Counted from the first letter of the stretch, positions 26,434-36,465 are shown. The stretch is 64,000 nt of DNA from Methylovulum psychrotolerans (GCF_002923755.1 NZ_PGFZ01000001.1:867100-931099), one strand, 5' to 3'. Translations and numbers: made by a program. Notes: generated by a model from the letters alone, not told the origin.

Positions 26434-27521
26434 AACCCCCGCAACGCTTGGGTAAACACTTGCCGCGCCCGCACCAGCACCATTTCTTGCCAAGCCACAT
26501 CATTCGGACAGAAATGCTCGAGCATCAATTGGCTATGCGCAATACGCGCGGGTATATTATCGGCCTGCGCCCACAGCAAATGGTCTTGCAATAACACCTC
26601 AAACAGCTCCAGCGTCCGGTAAGTGCCGAATTCCAAGGTCACATAGCAACTGTGTGCATTCATAATGCGATGCCAAGCAAAATCCAACAAGCCCAGTTTG
26701 GGTACAGATGTCGACGTACCAAGCAAAGGCAAGGTGACCGAACCGCCATACCAACGGCTTGCCACAGCGGCCCCCGCACTATCAGGCGTATGGTCGCAAA
26801 TAATTTCGCCGTAACCGAAGGGTCCTAAACCCGTGTGCAAATCAATCACCGCCAAATCACGTTGGGGCAACGCATACTGACTAAGCAAGGCCTCAGTGAC
26901 CAACCTGCCATGGGCAGGCGCACGGCCACCATAGAACGGCCCGGCAGGGTCGGTATACTGTCCGGCACTGATGGCGCTTTCAAAAGCCTCGCGCCCGTAC
27001 TGGCGGGTAAAGTCGGCAAACGCGGCTTGACGCTGCCGGATATCAAACAGAAATAACACTGGCCTTAGCTGCTCATAGCCGGGATTTTCGGGTAAAGGCT
27101 GGGCAAAATCGACCACATTACGGTTAAGGTCCACGCCATCGGCATCACAACGCCGCCGCCAAGCATAGCCCCACGGCGTTAAGGCATGGACCATCAATAC
27201 GGCAGCGTTAGCCGTAATAACGATCTGCTCTTGCGCCATCAGGCGCAATAGGTCAATTTCAACGGCATTCCCAGCGAAACCTTCAACACCATGCGTCCCG
27301 GCAATCAACACCAGCACCTTAGTGGCATCTTCAGCCCCTATCCATACCGTATCGGTCAGCAAGGCCTCGCCTTCCGGCCCCAACCCGGCACAAGGGTAAG
27401 ATATATGCCGATAATGGCCGGGCAGTTGCGCCACTTGCGCCAACCAACGCTGCCTGCCGACTGCATACCTGTCTGAAAACAGCGAGGTATCAATGGCCGT
27501 AAAAGGAAAATGGGATGACAT
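26430..27521 (-). CDS. DUF2817 metallopeptidase-like protein (M14 fold)
   Basis: A 363-residue protein with the DUF2817 pattern. The zinc motif is GTHGVEG (His77, Glu80), with VDLNRNV (about 130-136, substrate Arg/Asn), IDLHTGLGPFGYGE (third zinc ligand) and late VTLEFGTY (catalytic Glu). Together these are the carboxypeptidase-type arrangement. Likely a cytoplasmic peptidase or amidohydrolase. Coupled by a 4-base ATGA overlap to the GNAT-C39 gene and divergent from the ATP-grasp ligase 263 bases away. Confidence 0.85.
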   Translation of the reverse strand: MSSHFPFTAIDTSLFSDRYAVGRQRWLAQVAQLPGHYRHISYPCAGLGPEGEALLTDTVWIGAEDATKVLVLIAGTHGVEGFAGNAVEIDLLRLMAQEQIVITANAAVLMVHALTPWGYAWRRRCDADGVDLNRNVVDFAQPLPENPGYEQLRPVLFLFDIRQRQAAFADFTRQYGREAFESAISAGQYTDPAGPFYGGRAPAHGRLVTEALLSQYALPQRDLAVIDLHTGLGPFGYGEIICDHTPDSAGAAVASRWYGGSVTLPLLGTSTSVPKLGLLDFAWHRIMNAHSCYVTLEFGTYRTLELFEVLLQDHLLWAQADNIPARIAHSQLMLEHFCPNDVAWQEMVLVRARQVFTQALRGL

Positions 27522-27784
27522 ACTACACCTTACCTTAATTTATGGTGACACGACTGAAAGCGGAAACGGAAGAGGCTAGGCCAGAAAAATGAAGGGTTAT
27601 AAATTCATCGCTAAAGTCTTCACCCGATGTTCAGCTTACTACCGTAAACTAAACCCGCCAGACTCGCCAGCCCTTTATATGCACTGTTTCAAAAATAGGT
27701 TTCTCCAAGCCAAGAAACCGCTTGTGAAAAAAACCGCTTGGTTCCAAAATTATAGCCACTCACTTCCAAGGACACCCCTTTGCT

Positions 27785-29257
27785 ATGGCGCGCACCCTAC
27801 TGGTCGTTGACGACCTTTCCGACTGGAACCCCTACTATCCCAGTGATCAGGTTATCACCTTTGAAAACTATCTGGCAACCGGGCAAGGCCCCGCAGAAGA
27901 ACGCGTCCGCATCATTAACCTGTGCGCCAGCTACAGCTACCTGTCCGATGGCTATTACTGCTCATTATTGGCCGAAGCGCGTAGCCATCATGTCATCCCA
28001 TCGGTCAAAGCCCTAAATGACTTAGGCAAAAATGCCCTGTACCGATTGCAACTGGATGACTTGTCGCAACCCTTGGCACGCGCCTTCAAAGGCCAAAGCA
28101 AAGATAACGCCCTCACCTTACTCAGCTATTTCGGCACCACACCCGACCCAGCCTTACAGGAATTGGCCCGACTCCTGTTCGACCGCTTCCCCTTCCCGGT
28201 ACTGGAAGCCACGCTGCATTTTGGCCAGCAATGGGAAGTGACTAATTTAAAAGCCATCTCCTACCTCGACCTGGACGATGCCCAGCAAACCGTGTTCGCC
28301 GAAGCCCTGGATAAGTTCAGCAAAAAAGTCTGGCGCAAAGGCCGGGCGCGGAAAATTGCCCGGTACGACTTGGCAATGCTCGTTAACCCCGAAGAAAAAA
28401 TCCCGCCCAGCAACCGCGCGGCACTGAAAAAATTCATCAAAATAGGCACCGAACTGGGCATTGACGTGGAACTGATAGACAAGCAGGATTTTGCCCGCCT
28501 GCCGGAATTTGACGGCCTGTTCATCCGCGAAACCACGTCCATAGACCATTACACCTACCGCTTTGCCAAAAAAGCCGAAGCCGAAGGCCTGATGGTGATT
28601 GATGACCCCACCTCCATGCTGCGCTGCACCAATAAAGTCTATCTGGCGGATTTGTTCCGCACCCACCGGGTCCCCTCGCCGAAAACCTGGATCTTGCACA
28701 AAGGCAATGCCGACCATTTGGATAAATTGGAAGCGGAAGCCGGGTTCCCCGTGGTCATTAAAATCCCCGACGGCTCGTTCTCGCGGGGCATTGAAAAAGT
28801 CAACAACCGCCAAGAACTGAACCACAAAGTCGCCGAATTATTCCAACAATCGGCACTCCTGCTGGCCCAAGAGTTCCTGTACACAGATTTTGACTGGCGG
28901 ATCGGCGTTTTTAACAACAAAGCCTTATACGCTTGCCGCTATTACATGGTGAAGAACCATTGGCAAATTTATCGGCACGGGACAAACCGGACGGATAGCG
29001 GCGATTTTCAGACCATGGCCACCTTTGAAGTGCCCAAAGCCGTGCTGGATGCGGCCTTAAAAGCCACCCAACACATAGGCGACGGTTTATACGGGGTAGA
29101 TGTGAAGGAGAAGAACGGCAAAGGCTATGTGATAGAAGTCAACGACAACCCCAGCATCGACAGCGGCATTGAAGACCAATACCTGGGCGACAACCTGTAT
29201 CGACTGATAATGACGGAATTTTTACGGCGCATGGAGAACCGCAGCAAGGGAATATAA
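27785..29257 (+). CDS. RimK-like ATP-grasp ligase with RLAN domain
   Basis: A 490-residue protein. Residues about 3-150 (RTLLVVDDLSDWNPYYPSDQVITFENYLA...) are the RLAN domain found ahead of a subset of RimK-like ligases. About 200-485 is ATP-grasp: FDGLFIRETTSIDHYTYRFA, GFPVVIKIPDGSFSRGIEKV (ATP lid), LLAQEFLYTDFDWRIGVF and VIEVNDNPSIDSGIEDQ (magnesium ligands near residue 451). It should join a carboxylate to an amine with ATP; the substrate is unknown. Ribosomal S6 modification is unlikely because true RimK lacks RLAN. Divergent neighbours are a DUF2817 peptidase and GNAT-C39, suggesting a peptide-metabolite pathway. Confidence 0.88.
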   Translation: MARTLLVVDDLSDWNPYYPSDQVITFENYLATGQGPAEERVRIINLCASYSYLSDGYYCSLLAEARSHHVIPSVKALNDLGKNALYRLQLDDLSQPLARAFKGQSKDNALTLLSYFGTTPDPALQELARLLFDRFPFPVLEATLHFGQQWEVTNLKAISYLDLDDAQQTVFAEALDKFSKKVWRKGRARKIARYDLAMLVNPEEKIPPSNRAALKKFIKIGTELGIDVELIDKQDFARLPEFDGLFIRETTSIDHYTYRFAKKAEAEGLMVIDDPTSMLRCTNKVYLADLFRTHRVPSPKTWILHKGNADHLDKLEAEAGFPVVIKIPDGSFSRGIEKVNNRQELNHKVAELFQQSALLLAQEFLYTDFDWRIGVFNNKALYACRYYMVKNHWQIYRHGTNRTDSGDFQTMATFEVPKAVLDAALKATQHIGDGLYGVDVKEKNGKGYVIEVNDNPSIDSGIEDQYLGDNLYRLIMTEFLRRMENRSKGI

Positions 29258-29326
29258 GTAGGCGTGCAACCGTTTTTTTAACACGAACATAACACACCTA
29301 CTGACTATTTTTAAACCAGCCTAGTT

Positions 29327-32152
29327 TTAACTGGCAATCACAAACCGCACTGCATCCAAACGCAATTGCGCAGCCTGGATGCTCTCATGCGCCAGCATGG
29401 TCAAATCCTTCAATTGCTCAATCTCTTCGGCCTTAATGCTAGGGTTGACCTTTTTCAGCCTCGCCATGCGCTTCACTTCGGCAGACAACGATTCCAACAT
29501 GGTGGTGTTAGCTTCCGCCGTTAAGGCCTGCATCCGCACCCGCGCCAATTCTTCGGCGTTATACAGCAGCTTGCTCAACGGCTTGCGTTGGCTATTCAAG
29601 AACGCCGCGATTTGTTGCTTATCAAAGGCCTTGCCCGTTTCCGGCAATTGCTGATGACTAAAGACCTCGGTCAAATCCTGCTGGTGCTGGTCGATTAAAA
29701 TGCGTATCGGCGTGGGCGGCAAGAAACGGCCTATTTGCAGTTGCGCCGGGGCGCTGCATTCGACGATAAACAGGCATTCCAATAAAAATTGTCCAGGCCG
29801 CAAATCGCGGTGCTTAACGACGCTGACCACGGCATTGCCGGTCTCGCTGGACAACACCAAATCCATAGCCGCCGTCACCATCGGGTGTTCCCAGGTTAAA
29901 AACTGCATATCCTCACGCGCCAGCGCACACGCGCGTTTGACGGTGACGGTCACGCCGTCTTCATCTAAGCCCGGAAAATGGGCGATGCGCAGATGGTCGC
30001 TAGGGCGGACAATAAAGCAATCCGGCGAATGGAATTCGGTATCGACCCCGTAGCATTCAAATACCGCCTCCATATAAGGCCACAGCAAAGCCTCTTTTTC
30101 GTAACGCTTAAGCTGCTCCACCCATAGCTCGGCTTCGTCTTTACGGAAGGAATTTAATTCCAACAACTGGTCGCGGCCATTATGCAGTTGCTCGGCAATT
30201 TCCCGGCCTAAAGCCTGGGTTTTGGCGATAAAGGCCTCAATCTGCGCCTCATCCTGAAACAACATCGCCTCCAATTCATCCGCCAGCACATCGGCGACCG
30301 GACGCGCGGCCGAGCAATTGGCACGGAACGCATTCATGCCCTCGTCATACCAACGGTACAACAGCGCTTGTCGCGAATGTTCTAAGTAGGGAATATGGAT
30401 TTGAATGACATGCTGCTGGCCGATACGGTCAAGACGGCCTATGCGTTGTTGCAGCAAATCGGGGTTGGTCGGCAAATCCCAGAGAATCAAATGGTGGACG
30501 AACTGGAAGTTACGGCCTTCACTGCCGATTTCCGAGCAGATCAACAACCGCGCGGCACTGTCCTGATCGGCAAAATAAGCGGCAGCGCGGTCACGCTCGA
30601 TAATCGACATGCCTTCATGGAACACCGCCGAGGCGATACCGCCACGCACCCGCAATGTCAATTCCAAATCAACTGCCGTTTGCGCGTGTTTACAAATCAA
30701 CAAGGCTTTTTGGTCGCGCAATGCCGATGTTGCGGAGATTAACGTATTCACCAGCCATAAATAGCGCGGATCTTTTTGCAAGTCCGCCGTGTTTTCGTCA
30801 CCTTCCAATGGATAACCGTGACGTTCGCGCTCAGGGAAACCTTGTACGGTTTGCCGGGAATTGCGGAACAAAATCCGCCCCGTGCCGTGATGGTCGAGGA
30901 GGATTTTAATCAGCGCCGCGCGGGCGGCGGCAGATTTTTCGCTATCCGCGAGATTTTTCAACAAGGTGCCGACATTATCGTCTTTCAGCAACCCCGCCAA
31001 CAAGGCCGAGTCTGCCTCAGCCAACGGCTTATCGGCCAGCAGGATTTTCGCGGCATCGGCGACTGGCTCAAACTGTTTTTCTTCGGCCAAAAATGCCGCA
31101 AAGCTATAAAAACGGTCAGGATCCAGCAATCTTAAGCGGGCGAAATGGCTTTCCTTACCTAATTGCTCCGGGGTCGCCGTCAGCAAAATCAAGCTGGGCG
31201 TAGCCAACGCTAATTGCTCAACAAACAAATATTCCGAACTGGCCGCCTGTTCGCTCCATGCCAAATGGTGCGCCTCATCGACAATGACCATATCCCAACC
31301 CGCTTGTAAAGCTTGCTGTTGCCGCAACGGATGCTGGGCAAAAAACTGTTGGCTACACAAAACCAGTTGCTCATTGACGAATGGGTTGCCGCTCAGGACC
31401 GCTTTGTCGGCATCGTCTTCGTCCATACCGTCATCGCCCAACTCGCCCAAACAGCGGGCTTCGTCAAACAAACTAAAACGCAGATTAAAGCGTCTGAGCA
31501 TTTCCACCAGCCATTGGTGCAACAAACTTTCCGGCACAATAATCAGCACCCGCTGGCTTAAGCCATTAATCAGGCGATGATGCAAAATCAGCCCCGCCTC
31601 AATGGTCTTACCCAAACCGACTTCATCGGCGAGCATAATCCTTGGGGCGATGCGGTTGGCGGATTCATGGGCAATAAACACTTGGTGCGGGATTAACGAC
31701 GCGCGGCTACCTAACAAGCCCTTAACTGGGGATTGTTGGTGCTGGCGCAAGCGCTGCCACGTCTCGTAACGTAACGAAAACCAATCGTTCGGATCGATTT
31801 GGCCGATAAACAAACGGTCTTGCGGTTTGTTAAACTGGATGCGGTGGTTCAGTTCCACTTCTTCAAACTGCATCGCCTCGCCATCGGCGGTTTTGCCGAT
31901 GTATGTCATCAGGCCATTGTTCTCAATGACCTCCGTTACCGTCAGCTTATCTTCATCCACCGATTCGATGGTGTCGCCGACCGAAAACACCACTCGGGTC
32001 AGGGGGGCATTATCACGCGCATAAATGCGCCGCTCGTCAGAAGCCAAATACAGCACAGTGACGCGGTTAAAACTGACATCAAGGATTAACCCCAAACCTA
32101 ATTCCGATTCGGTGTTACTGATCCAACGTTGTCCGGGTATAAATGATTCCAT
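29327..32152 (-). CDS. rapA: RNA polymerase-associated ATPase RapA
   Basis: A 941-residue Swi2/Snf2 translocase that recycles RNA polymerase. Two N-terminal Tudor-like domains (GQRWISNTESELGLGLI; about 1-110) precede the helicase core: Walker A DEVGLGKTIEAG near 177, VDEAHHL near 292, LLTATP, and motif VI QRIGRLDRIGQ. The C-terminal RapA-specific region ends in DAVRFVIAS. Length is near the usual 950-970. Convergent with the ATP-grasp ligase; no partner gene. Confidence 0.96.
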   Translation of the reverse strand: MESFIPGQRWISNTESELGLGLILDVSFNRVTVLYLASDERRIYARDNAPLTRVVFSVGDTIESVDEDKLTVTEVIENNGLMTYIGKTADGEAMQFEEVELNHRIQFNKPQDRLFIGQIDPNDWFSLRYETWQRLRQHQQSPVKGLLGSRASLIPHQVFIAHESANRIAPRIMLADEVGLGKTIEAGLILHHRLINGLSQRVLIIVPESLLHQWLVEMLRRFNLRFSLFDEARCLGELGDDGMDEDDADKAVLSGNPFVNEQLVLCSQQFFAQHPLRQQQALQAGWDMVIVDEAHHLAWSEQAASSEYLFVEQLALATPSLILLTATPEQLGKESHFARLRLLDPDRFYSFAAFLAEEKQFEPVADAAKILLADKPLAEADSALLAGLLKDDNVGTLLKNLADSEKSAAARAALIKILLDHHGTGRILFRNSRQTVQGFPERERHGYPLEGDENTADLQKDPRYLWLVNTLISATSALRDQKALLICKHAQTAVDLELTLRVRGGIASAVFHEGMSIIERDRAAAYFADQDSAARLLICSEIGSEGRNFQFVHHLILWDLPTNPDLLQQRIGRLDRIGQQHVIQIHIPYLEHSRQALLYRWYDEGMNAFRANCSAARPVADVLADELEAMLFQDEAQIEAFIAKTQALGREIAEQLHNGRDQLLELNSFRKDEAELWVEQLKRYEKEALLWPYMEAVFECYGVDTEFHSPDCFIVRPSDHLRIAHFPGLDEDGVTVTVKRACALAREDMQFLTWEHPMVTAAMDLVLSSETGNAVVSVVKHRDLRPGQFLLECLFIVECSAPAQLQIGRFLPPTPIRILIDQHQQDLTEVFSHQQLPETGKAFDKQQIAAFLNSQRKPLSKLLYNAEELARVRMQALTAEANTTMLESLSAEVKRMARLKKVNPSIKAEEIEQLKDLTMLAHESIQAAQLRLDAVRFVIAS

Positions 32153-32212
32153 TAAATTACTGTATCTAAATAGTTAAACAAAAACTGTTAAGCGCTAACG
32201 TTACGCCCTGCC

Positions 32213-32977
32213 CTACTGCTTAATCCCCGTCCCCTTGCGCAACAAGATAAGGCTAGTCAAGGCCAACACCAAGATAACCCCGCCCGTCATCAAAAAAGAC
32301 AGCCGCACATCAATGTCGGACACGCCAATAAAGCCGTACCGAAAGGCATTGACCATATACAAAATCGGGTTGCCCATAGAAATGGTTTTCCATATCCCCG
32401 GCAACATCGATACGGAATAAAACACCCCGCCCAAATAGCTTAACGGGGTCAGGACAAAGTTAGGGATAATCGAAATATCATCAAAACTCTCCGCCATCAC
32501 CGCATTGATAAAGCCCGCCAAAGCAAATAAGGTCGCGGTCATAAACGCCATCGCCAACGTAATCACTATACTGTGAATTGTAATATCGGCAAATAACATG
32601 GCGATCAGGCCGACTACCGTACCGACCAACAAACCGCGCATAATGCCGCCGCTGACATAGCCCAACAAGATCACCCAGTTCGGCACCGGCGCGACAATCA
32701 ACTCTTCGATATTACGCTGGAACTTGGTCGAATAAAATGACGACACCACATTCGAATAGGCATGGCTGATGACCGACATCAAAATCACCCCCGGCACAAT
32801 ATAATCCATATAAGGGGCGCCGTTAATCAGGCCGATCCGGTCGCCCATCAGCTTACCGAAAATCAAAAAATACAGCGTCGTTGTAATAGCGGGCGGTAAC
32901 AGCGTTTGCGGCCAAATACGCACAAAACGGTAAATTTCTTTAACGACAATAGTGCGGAACGGAATCCAAGTATTCAT
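32213..32977 (-). CDS. ABC-2 type transporter permease (YadH-like)
   Basis: A 254-residue integral membrane protein with six hydrophobic segments (e.g. TLLPPAITTTLYFLIFG, YIVPGVILMSVISHAYSNVV, LLVGTVVGLIAMLFADI, ALAGFINAVM, FVLTPLSYLGGVFYSVSMLP, VILVLALTSLILL). It has the ABC-2 export motif around FVLTPLSYLGGVFY and resembles YadH. Its start overlaps the ATPase gene stop by 4 bases, so the two form one exporter. Substrate unknown. Confidence 0.92.
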   Translation of the reverse strand: MNTWIPFRTIVVKEIYRFVRIWPQTLLPPAITTTLYFLIFGKLMGDRIGLINGAPYMDYIVPGVILMSVISHAYSNVVSSFYSTKFQRNIEELIVAPVPNWVILLGYVSGGIMRGLLVGTVVGLIAMLFADITIHSIVITLAMAFMTATLFALAGFINAVMAESFDDISIIPNFVLTPLSYLGGVFYSVSMLPGIWKTISMGNPILYMVNAFRYGFIGVSDIDVRLSFLMTGGVILVLALTSLILLRKGTGIKQ

Positions 32978-33906
32978 GCAGCCCCTCCGGCATTTTTTGC
33001 ATCCACCAAATCCATAAACAACTGCTCCAGACGGTTGGTTTTATTTTTCAGGCTCAACACCTGAATCTGCTGCTCGCTTAACTGCCGGAACAACTCGTTC
33101 AGACCGCTTTCTTTCGGCACAGCCACTTCCAACACCTTCTCCGAAACCCACTCCGCCTTAAAACCGGCCAGCACGGGCGCAGCCGCCATAGGCTCCGCCA
33201 AATCCAAGACAAAATGGTCGACATTCAGCCGCGCCAGCAAGCTTTTCATATCCGAATGCTCAACAATATGGCCTTGATCGATAATGGCGATATTACGGCA
33301 CAAACTTTCCGCCTCTTCCAGATAATGCGTAGTCAGAATAATGGTCGTGCCTTGTTGGTTGACCTCTTCCATCATTTTCCACATTGAGCGGCGGATTTCA
33401 ATATCCACCCCCGCCGTCGGCTCGTCCAAAATCAGCAGCTTCGGCGCATGCACCATCGCCCGGGCAATCATCACCCGACGCTTCATGCCGCCCGACAAGC
33501 GCCGTGACACCGTGTCACGCTTATCCCACAAATCCATCTGCTTAAGGCACTGCTCGGTACGCTGCAAGGCCAGTTTACGCGGTGTACCATAATAGCCCGC
33601 CTGGTTCAGCAAAATGCTTTGTACCGTGTCGAACTGGTTAAAATTAATCTCCTGCGGCACCAGGCCGATGCAGCTTTTCGCTTGCGGACGCTCTTTCTCC
33701 AAATCATGGCCAAAAATGCTCACCGAACCGCTGCTGGCATTGACCAGCGAACTGATAATGCCTATCGCTGTGGACTTACCCGCCCCATTAGGGCCTAGCA
33801 AAGCGAAAAAATCCCCCGCTTCGACATCCAAGTCTATGCCTTTTAAGGCCTGAAACCCATTGCCATAGGTTTTTTTAAGGTTACGAATAGATAATGCTTT
33901 CATCAA
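32974..33906 (-). CDS. ABC transporter ATP-binding protein (YadG-like)
   Basis: A 310-residue ATPase with Walker A (LLGPNGAGKST, about 37-47), Q-loop (GLVPQEINF), signature RRLSGGMKRRVMIARAM, Walker B LLILDEPTAGVDI and H-loop TTHYLEEAESL. A C-terminal extension (about 235-310) is typical of ABC-2 exporter ATPases. Pairs with the permease downstream. ATG is doubled (33906, 33903). Confidence 0.94.
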   Translation of the reverse strand: MMKALSIRNLKKTYGNGFQALKGIDLDVEAGDFFALLGPNGAGKSTAIGIISSLVNASSGSVSIFGHDLEKERPQAKSCIGLVPQEINFNQFDTVQSILLNQAGYYGTPRKLALQRTEQCLKQMDLWDKRDTVSRRLSGGMKRRVMIARAMVHAPKLLILDEPTAGVDIEIRRSMWKMMEEVNQQGTTIILTTHYLEEAESLCRNIAIIDQGHIVEHSDMKSLLARLNVDHFVLDLAEPMAAAPVLAGFKAEWVSEKVLEVAVPKESGLNELFRQLSEQQIQVLSLKNKTNRLEQLFMDLVDAKNAGGAA

Positions 33907-34131
33907 TAAAGTTGCTATTATTCCGATGACCAGGCCGGATATGCCCGCCCGTTAGTAAAACCCGCCCGCACTTAACGGCACGGCGGCAGATAAGCGGCAA
34001 ACAGCCGTGGTGACAGCCAATTAAATCTTATGATTCTATCAGAAATTGGGTGGGGCTTAGAAAATAACGCACGGGGGAGAAAGCGTACAGCTACAGACAG
34101 GCTTCGCGGCCAGATAAACCGCAACAGTAAC

Positions 34132-34530
34132 TTACCAAATAGTTTTTAAGCCAGAAGATCCGTAAGCATCAAACTGGCTATCTTTAGAAATTAATACCCA
34201 ATCATTTGCGACAGCTTGCCAAATTAACATCCTATCAAAAGGATCTTTGTGTGCAAGTTTCGGTAATTGATAAAACAGAGCAGCTTCCTTCGGCGTTAAC
34301 GGTATTGTTGTAAAGCCCATATCATCAGCCAATTTAAGTAACGTATCAGGGTTACACCCTAAACTCAACTTGCCCAAGGCATATTTTAAAGAAACTTCCC
34401 AAAACGAAATGCAGCTGACAAAAACCTCATTATCCGCATTTTCTATTACAGCAACGGCCTGTGAACCTAATTTTTCAGGCTCCCATATTGACCATAAAAA
34501 GCTATGTGTATCAAGCAAATAGCCTCTCAT
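34132..34530 (-). CDS. PIN-domain toxin of a VapBC-type system
   Basis: A 132-residue PIN-domain RNase-type toxin with acidic active-site residues in YLLDTHSFLW (Asp7), SFWEVSLKYALGKL, HKDPFDRMLIWQA and SKDSQFDAYG. Matches the COG3744 subgroup. Its start overlaps the antitoxin stop (4 bases, 34527-34530). The target RNA is unknown. The pair lies in an otherwise ordinary region and may be a small mobile insertion. Confidence 0.88.
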   Translation of the reverse strand: MRGYLLDTHSFLWSIWEPEKLGSQAVAVIENADNEVFVSCISFWEVSLKYALGKLSLGCNPDTLLKLADDMGFTTIPLTPKEAALFYQLPKLAHKDPFDRMLIWQAVANDWVLISKDSQFDAYGSSGLKTIW

Positions 34531-34730
34531 GAGCGCAAAAAGTCTTCATCTGTCAATTTGAAATCTTTTTCAATAGCAAAAGCCACTTTGCCTTTTAATA
34601 GACCTAATGGCCTTTTATTAACGGGCTTCGCCTTTAAAGACAAAACAAAGCTTAACGTAGCCTCCACTTTATCTAAAGGCAGTGTGTGCATTTCCTTTAA
34701 TACAGCCTGTTCAATTTCTGCCCTATTCAT
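34527..34730 (-). CDS. Antitoxin partner of the PIN toxin (DUF2281-like)
   Basis: A 67-residue protein: an N-terminal helical part (MNRAEIEQAVLKEMHTLPLDKVEATLSFVLSL) followed by a Lys-rich linker and an acidic tail KDFKLTDEDFLRS. DUF2281-type antitoxins look like this and sit just before PIN toxins. It is expected to bind the toxin through its tail and probably to repress the operon; no AbrB or RHH DNA-binding motif is evident. Confidence 0.75.
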   Translation of the reverse strand: MNRAEIEQAVLKEMHTLPLDKVEATLSFVLSLKAKPVNKRPLGLLKGKVAFAIEKDFKLTDEDFLRS

Positions 34731-34892
34731 AATACCCGCTCCCCCTCATCACTTCGCCTTAGCTAGTAAAAAGCTAAGAATTTTATCAAAAATGGGCTTG
34801 GGCGACCAATTGCCTTTCAAGCCCGGCAACAGCACAAAAACACCCAATCACTCCCAGTCAATTTGCCCTCTGCCCAAGCCATCCGTAAAAGC

Positions 34893-36107
34893 CTAATCGT
34901 CAATAAATGGCGAACTGGCACAATAACCGGCATTCAAATGTACGGCCTTATTCTTAAAAACATGCGGCTCGGCAATTTGCACCGTCATTTTAATGTCGCC
35001 ATAAGCCGTACCGACTTTTATCGCTTGCCCAGCCACCTTACTCAACCTAGCGGCCTGTGCCGGGTCTTTGGTGCCATTGGCGGTTTCCAGTCCCATATAG
35101 TTACTGCGCACCTCCCAATTATGCAAATCCAACACCTTCGCCCTCTCCTCACCCGTCCATTGCAGCTTATCGGCTATTTTACGCGCGGCATTACACAGAT
35201 AATCATTTAACTTAAACCGATAGGCCGTAAGACCCGCATTAGCAGGCTCCACAGCGGTGATATATTTATCGGGTTCCAAAACCCCACCCCACAAAAACCC
35301 AGACGGCTGGTTGCCATGCCCCTTATTGGTCACAGAGAAATTATTCCCCACCATCTGCTGGCTACCAACCACACTCGCGGTTGCGTGCCTGATTTGCAGA
35401 AACAGCGGGTATCTTTTTGTGACCTTGCCCTTACCGTCCCTGACCAAATAATGGAAGGTGATGCCGCTATTAAAAAAGCCATCGACTAATTTTCTATGGT
35501 GCGGGGAGTCATCATTATAGGTTAACGACAACTGCTTGAGCTTTAGGCGGATATTATACCAAACCGGTTGGTCCATAAGATACGGATCGGGGCTTCGGTT
35601 ATTGTCAGGCAACGGTGCTTGCAACCCTAAAGCCGTACCGCCGCCCGCATCGCCAAAACCGTTCGCACTCATCAGCTCATAAACATACTCGCCTTTCCGG
35701 CCATTTTTCGCATCCCGATAAATCCGAAACCGGGATTCCGCCCTGGCTTTATCGGGCGATGAATACAGCACAGATTCCGGGTTTTTAAAGACCGGATCAT
35801 CTTCACCCTGCAAAGCCGCAGGCATTTTATGGGTCGGATTGATAAACTCCGTCTTATTCCATTGCCCAAACACACACTGGCCGGGCTTATAAGCCGTTTC
35901 GCCCTTAGACCCAGAAAAAAACGTATATTTGTCGGCATTGTCTTGGTACAAAAACGGCCCGCCCTCGTCAAAACAATGGGCATCGACCATAATGCCGTCA
36001 CCCGTATCCGCCACCGCCTCACTGACCCCGCCTGAATTGGCCAAACACCCCGACATAATGGCACAGCCCCCCAACAGCGAAGCCAGACCGATTGTTTTCA
36101 TTTTCAT
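34893..36107 (-). CDS. Lipoprotein of unknown function
   Basis: A 404-residue protein I do not recognise. Type II signal peptide: MKMKTIGLASLLGG then Cys15 (LLGGC), with a second possible Cys21 (MSGC). The mature part is rich in Tyr, Asn and Gly and has six further Cys or so (AHCFDEGG, GQCVFGQW, YLCNAARK, AGYCASSP), suggesting disulfides in the periplasm or on the outer membrane. No domain match is apparent. AAGGTG lies 6 bases before the ATG at 36107, which settles the start; 57 residues of upstream reading frame are not coding. It follows the small 82-residue protein and two ATPases on the same strand but with a 109-base gap. Confidence 0.7.
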   Translation of the reverse strand: MKMKTIGLASLLGGCAIMSGCLANSGGVSEAVADTGDGIMVDAHCFDEGGPFLYQDNADKYTFFSGSKGETAYKPGQCVFGQWNKTEFINPTHKMPAALQGEDDPVFKNPESVLYSSPDKARAESRFRIYRDAKNGRKGEYVYELMSANGFGDAGGGTALGLQAPLPDNNRSPDPYLMDQPVWYNIRLKLKQLSLTYNDDSPHHRKLVDGFFNSGITFHYLVRDGKGKVTKRYPLFLQIRHATASVVGSQQMVGNNFSVTNKGHGNQPSGFLWGGVLEPDKYITAVEPANAGLTAYRFKLNDYLCNAARKIADKLQWTGEERAKVLDLHNWEVRSNYMGLETANGTKDPAQAARLSKVAGQAIKVGTAYGDIKMTVQIAEPHVFKNKAVHLNAGYCASSPFIDD

Positions 36108-36216
36108 AAGACACCTTAAATAGAGAAAATGCCTTTCGCCAACCCTGCAAAGGCCAGTTAAAAGCGTGGGCAATTGACGGGAGCCACTGTTTTTAAGGAG
36201 AAGAACAATATTGGTA

Positions 36217-36465
36217 TTACCCGTTATCCGGTATGACCTGCTCCAGCCAAATAGATTCATTCGGGTAATGTTCGGCAACCGTCGCTAAAGCATCGGCAAT
36301 AACGTCGGGCGACTCGCCAAAAAGCGGATAATCAAACCGTGACAGCCCCGCCGCACAAACGGCCTCAGGCATAGCGTCAGCACTGCACCAAACCGGCTGG
36401 CCTTCGGCTTTGGCAAGCCGGATAGCTTCCGCAAGCCCTTGGGGCGTTATCGCTAAAAAAACCAT
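36217..36465 (-). CDS. Small conserved-looking protein downstream of the TPR ATPase
   Basis: An 82-residue acidic soluble protein (MVFLAITPQGLAEAIRLAKA... FDYPLFGESPDVIADALATV) with alternating strand-helix pattern, as in a small alpha/beta fold. No family was recognised. GGAG lies 7 bases before the ATG, which selects this start over one 18 codons upstream. It begins 40 bases after the TPR-ATPase stop, on the same strand, so it is likely the third gene of that operon. Confidence 0.6.
   Translation of the reverse strand: MVFLAITPQGLAEAIRLAKAEGQPVWCSADAMPEAVCAAGLSRFDYPLFGESPDVIADALATVAEHYPNESIWLEQVIPDNG

Noticed and set aside
27589..27810. 73-residue plus-strand ORF between the DUF2817 and ATP-grasp genes
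   Set aside because: No ribosome-binding site, odd composition, and it runs into the start of the real ATP-grasp gene in another frame.
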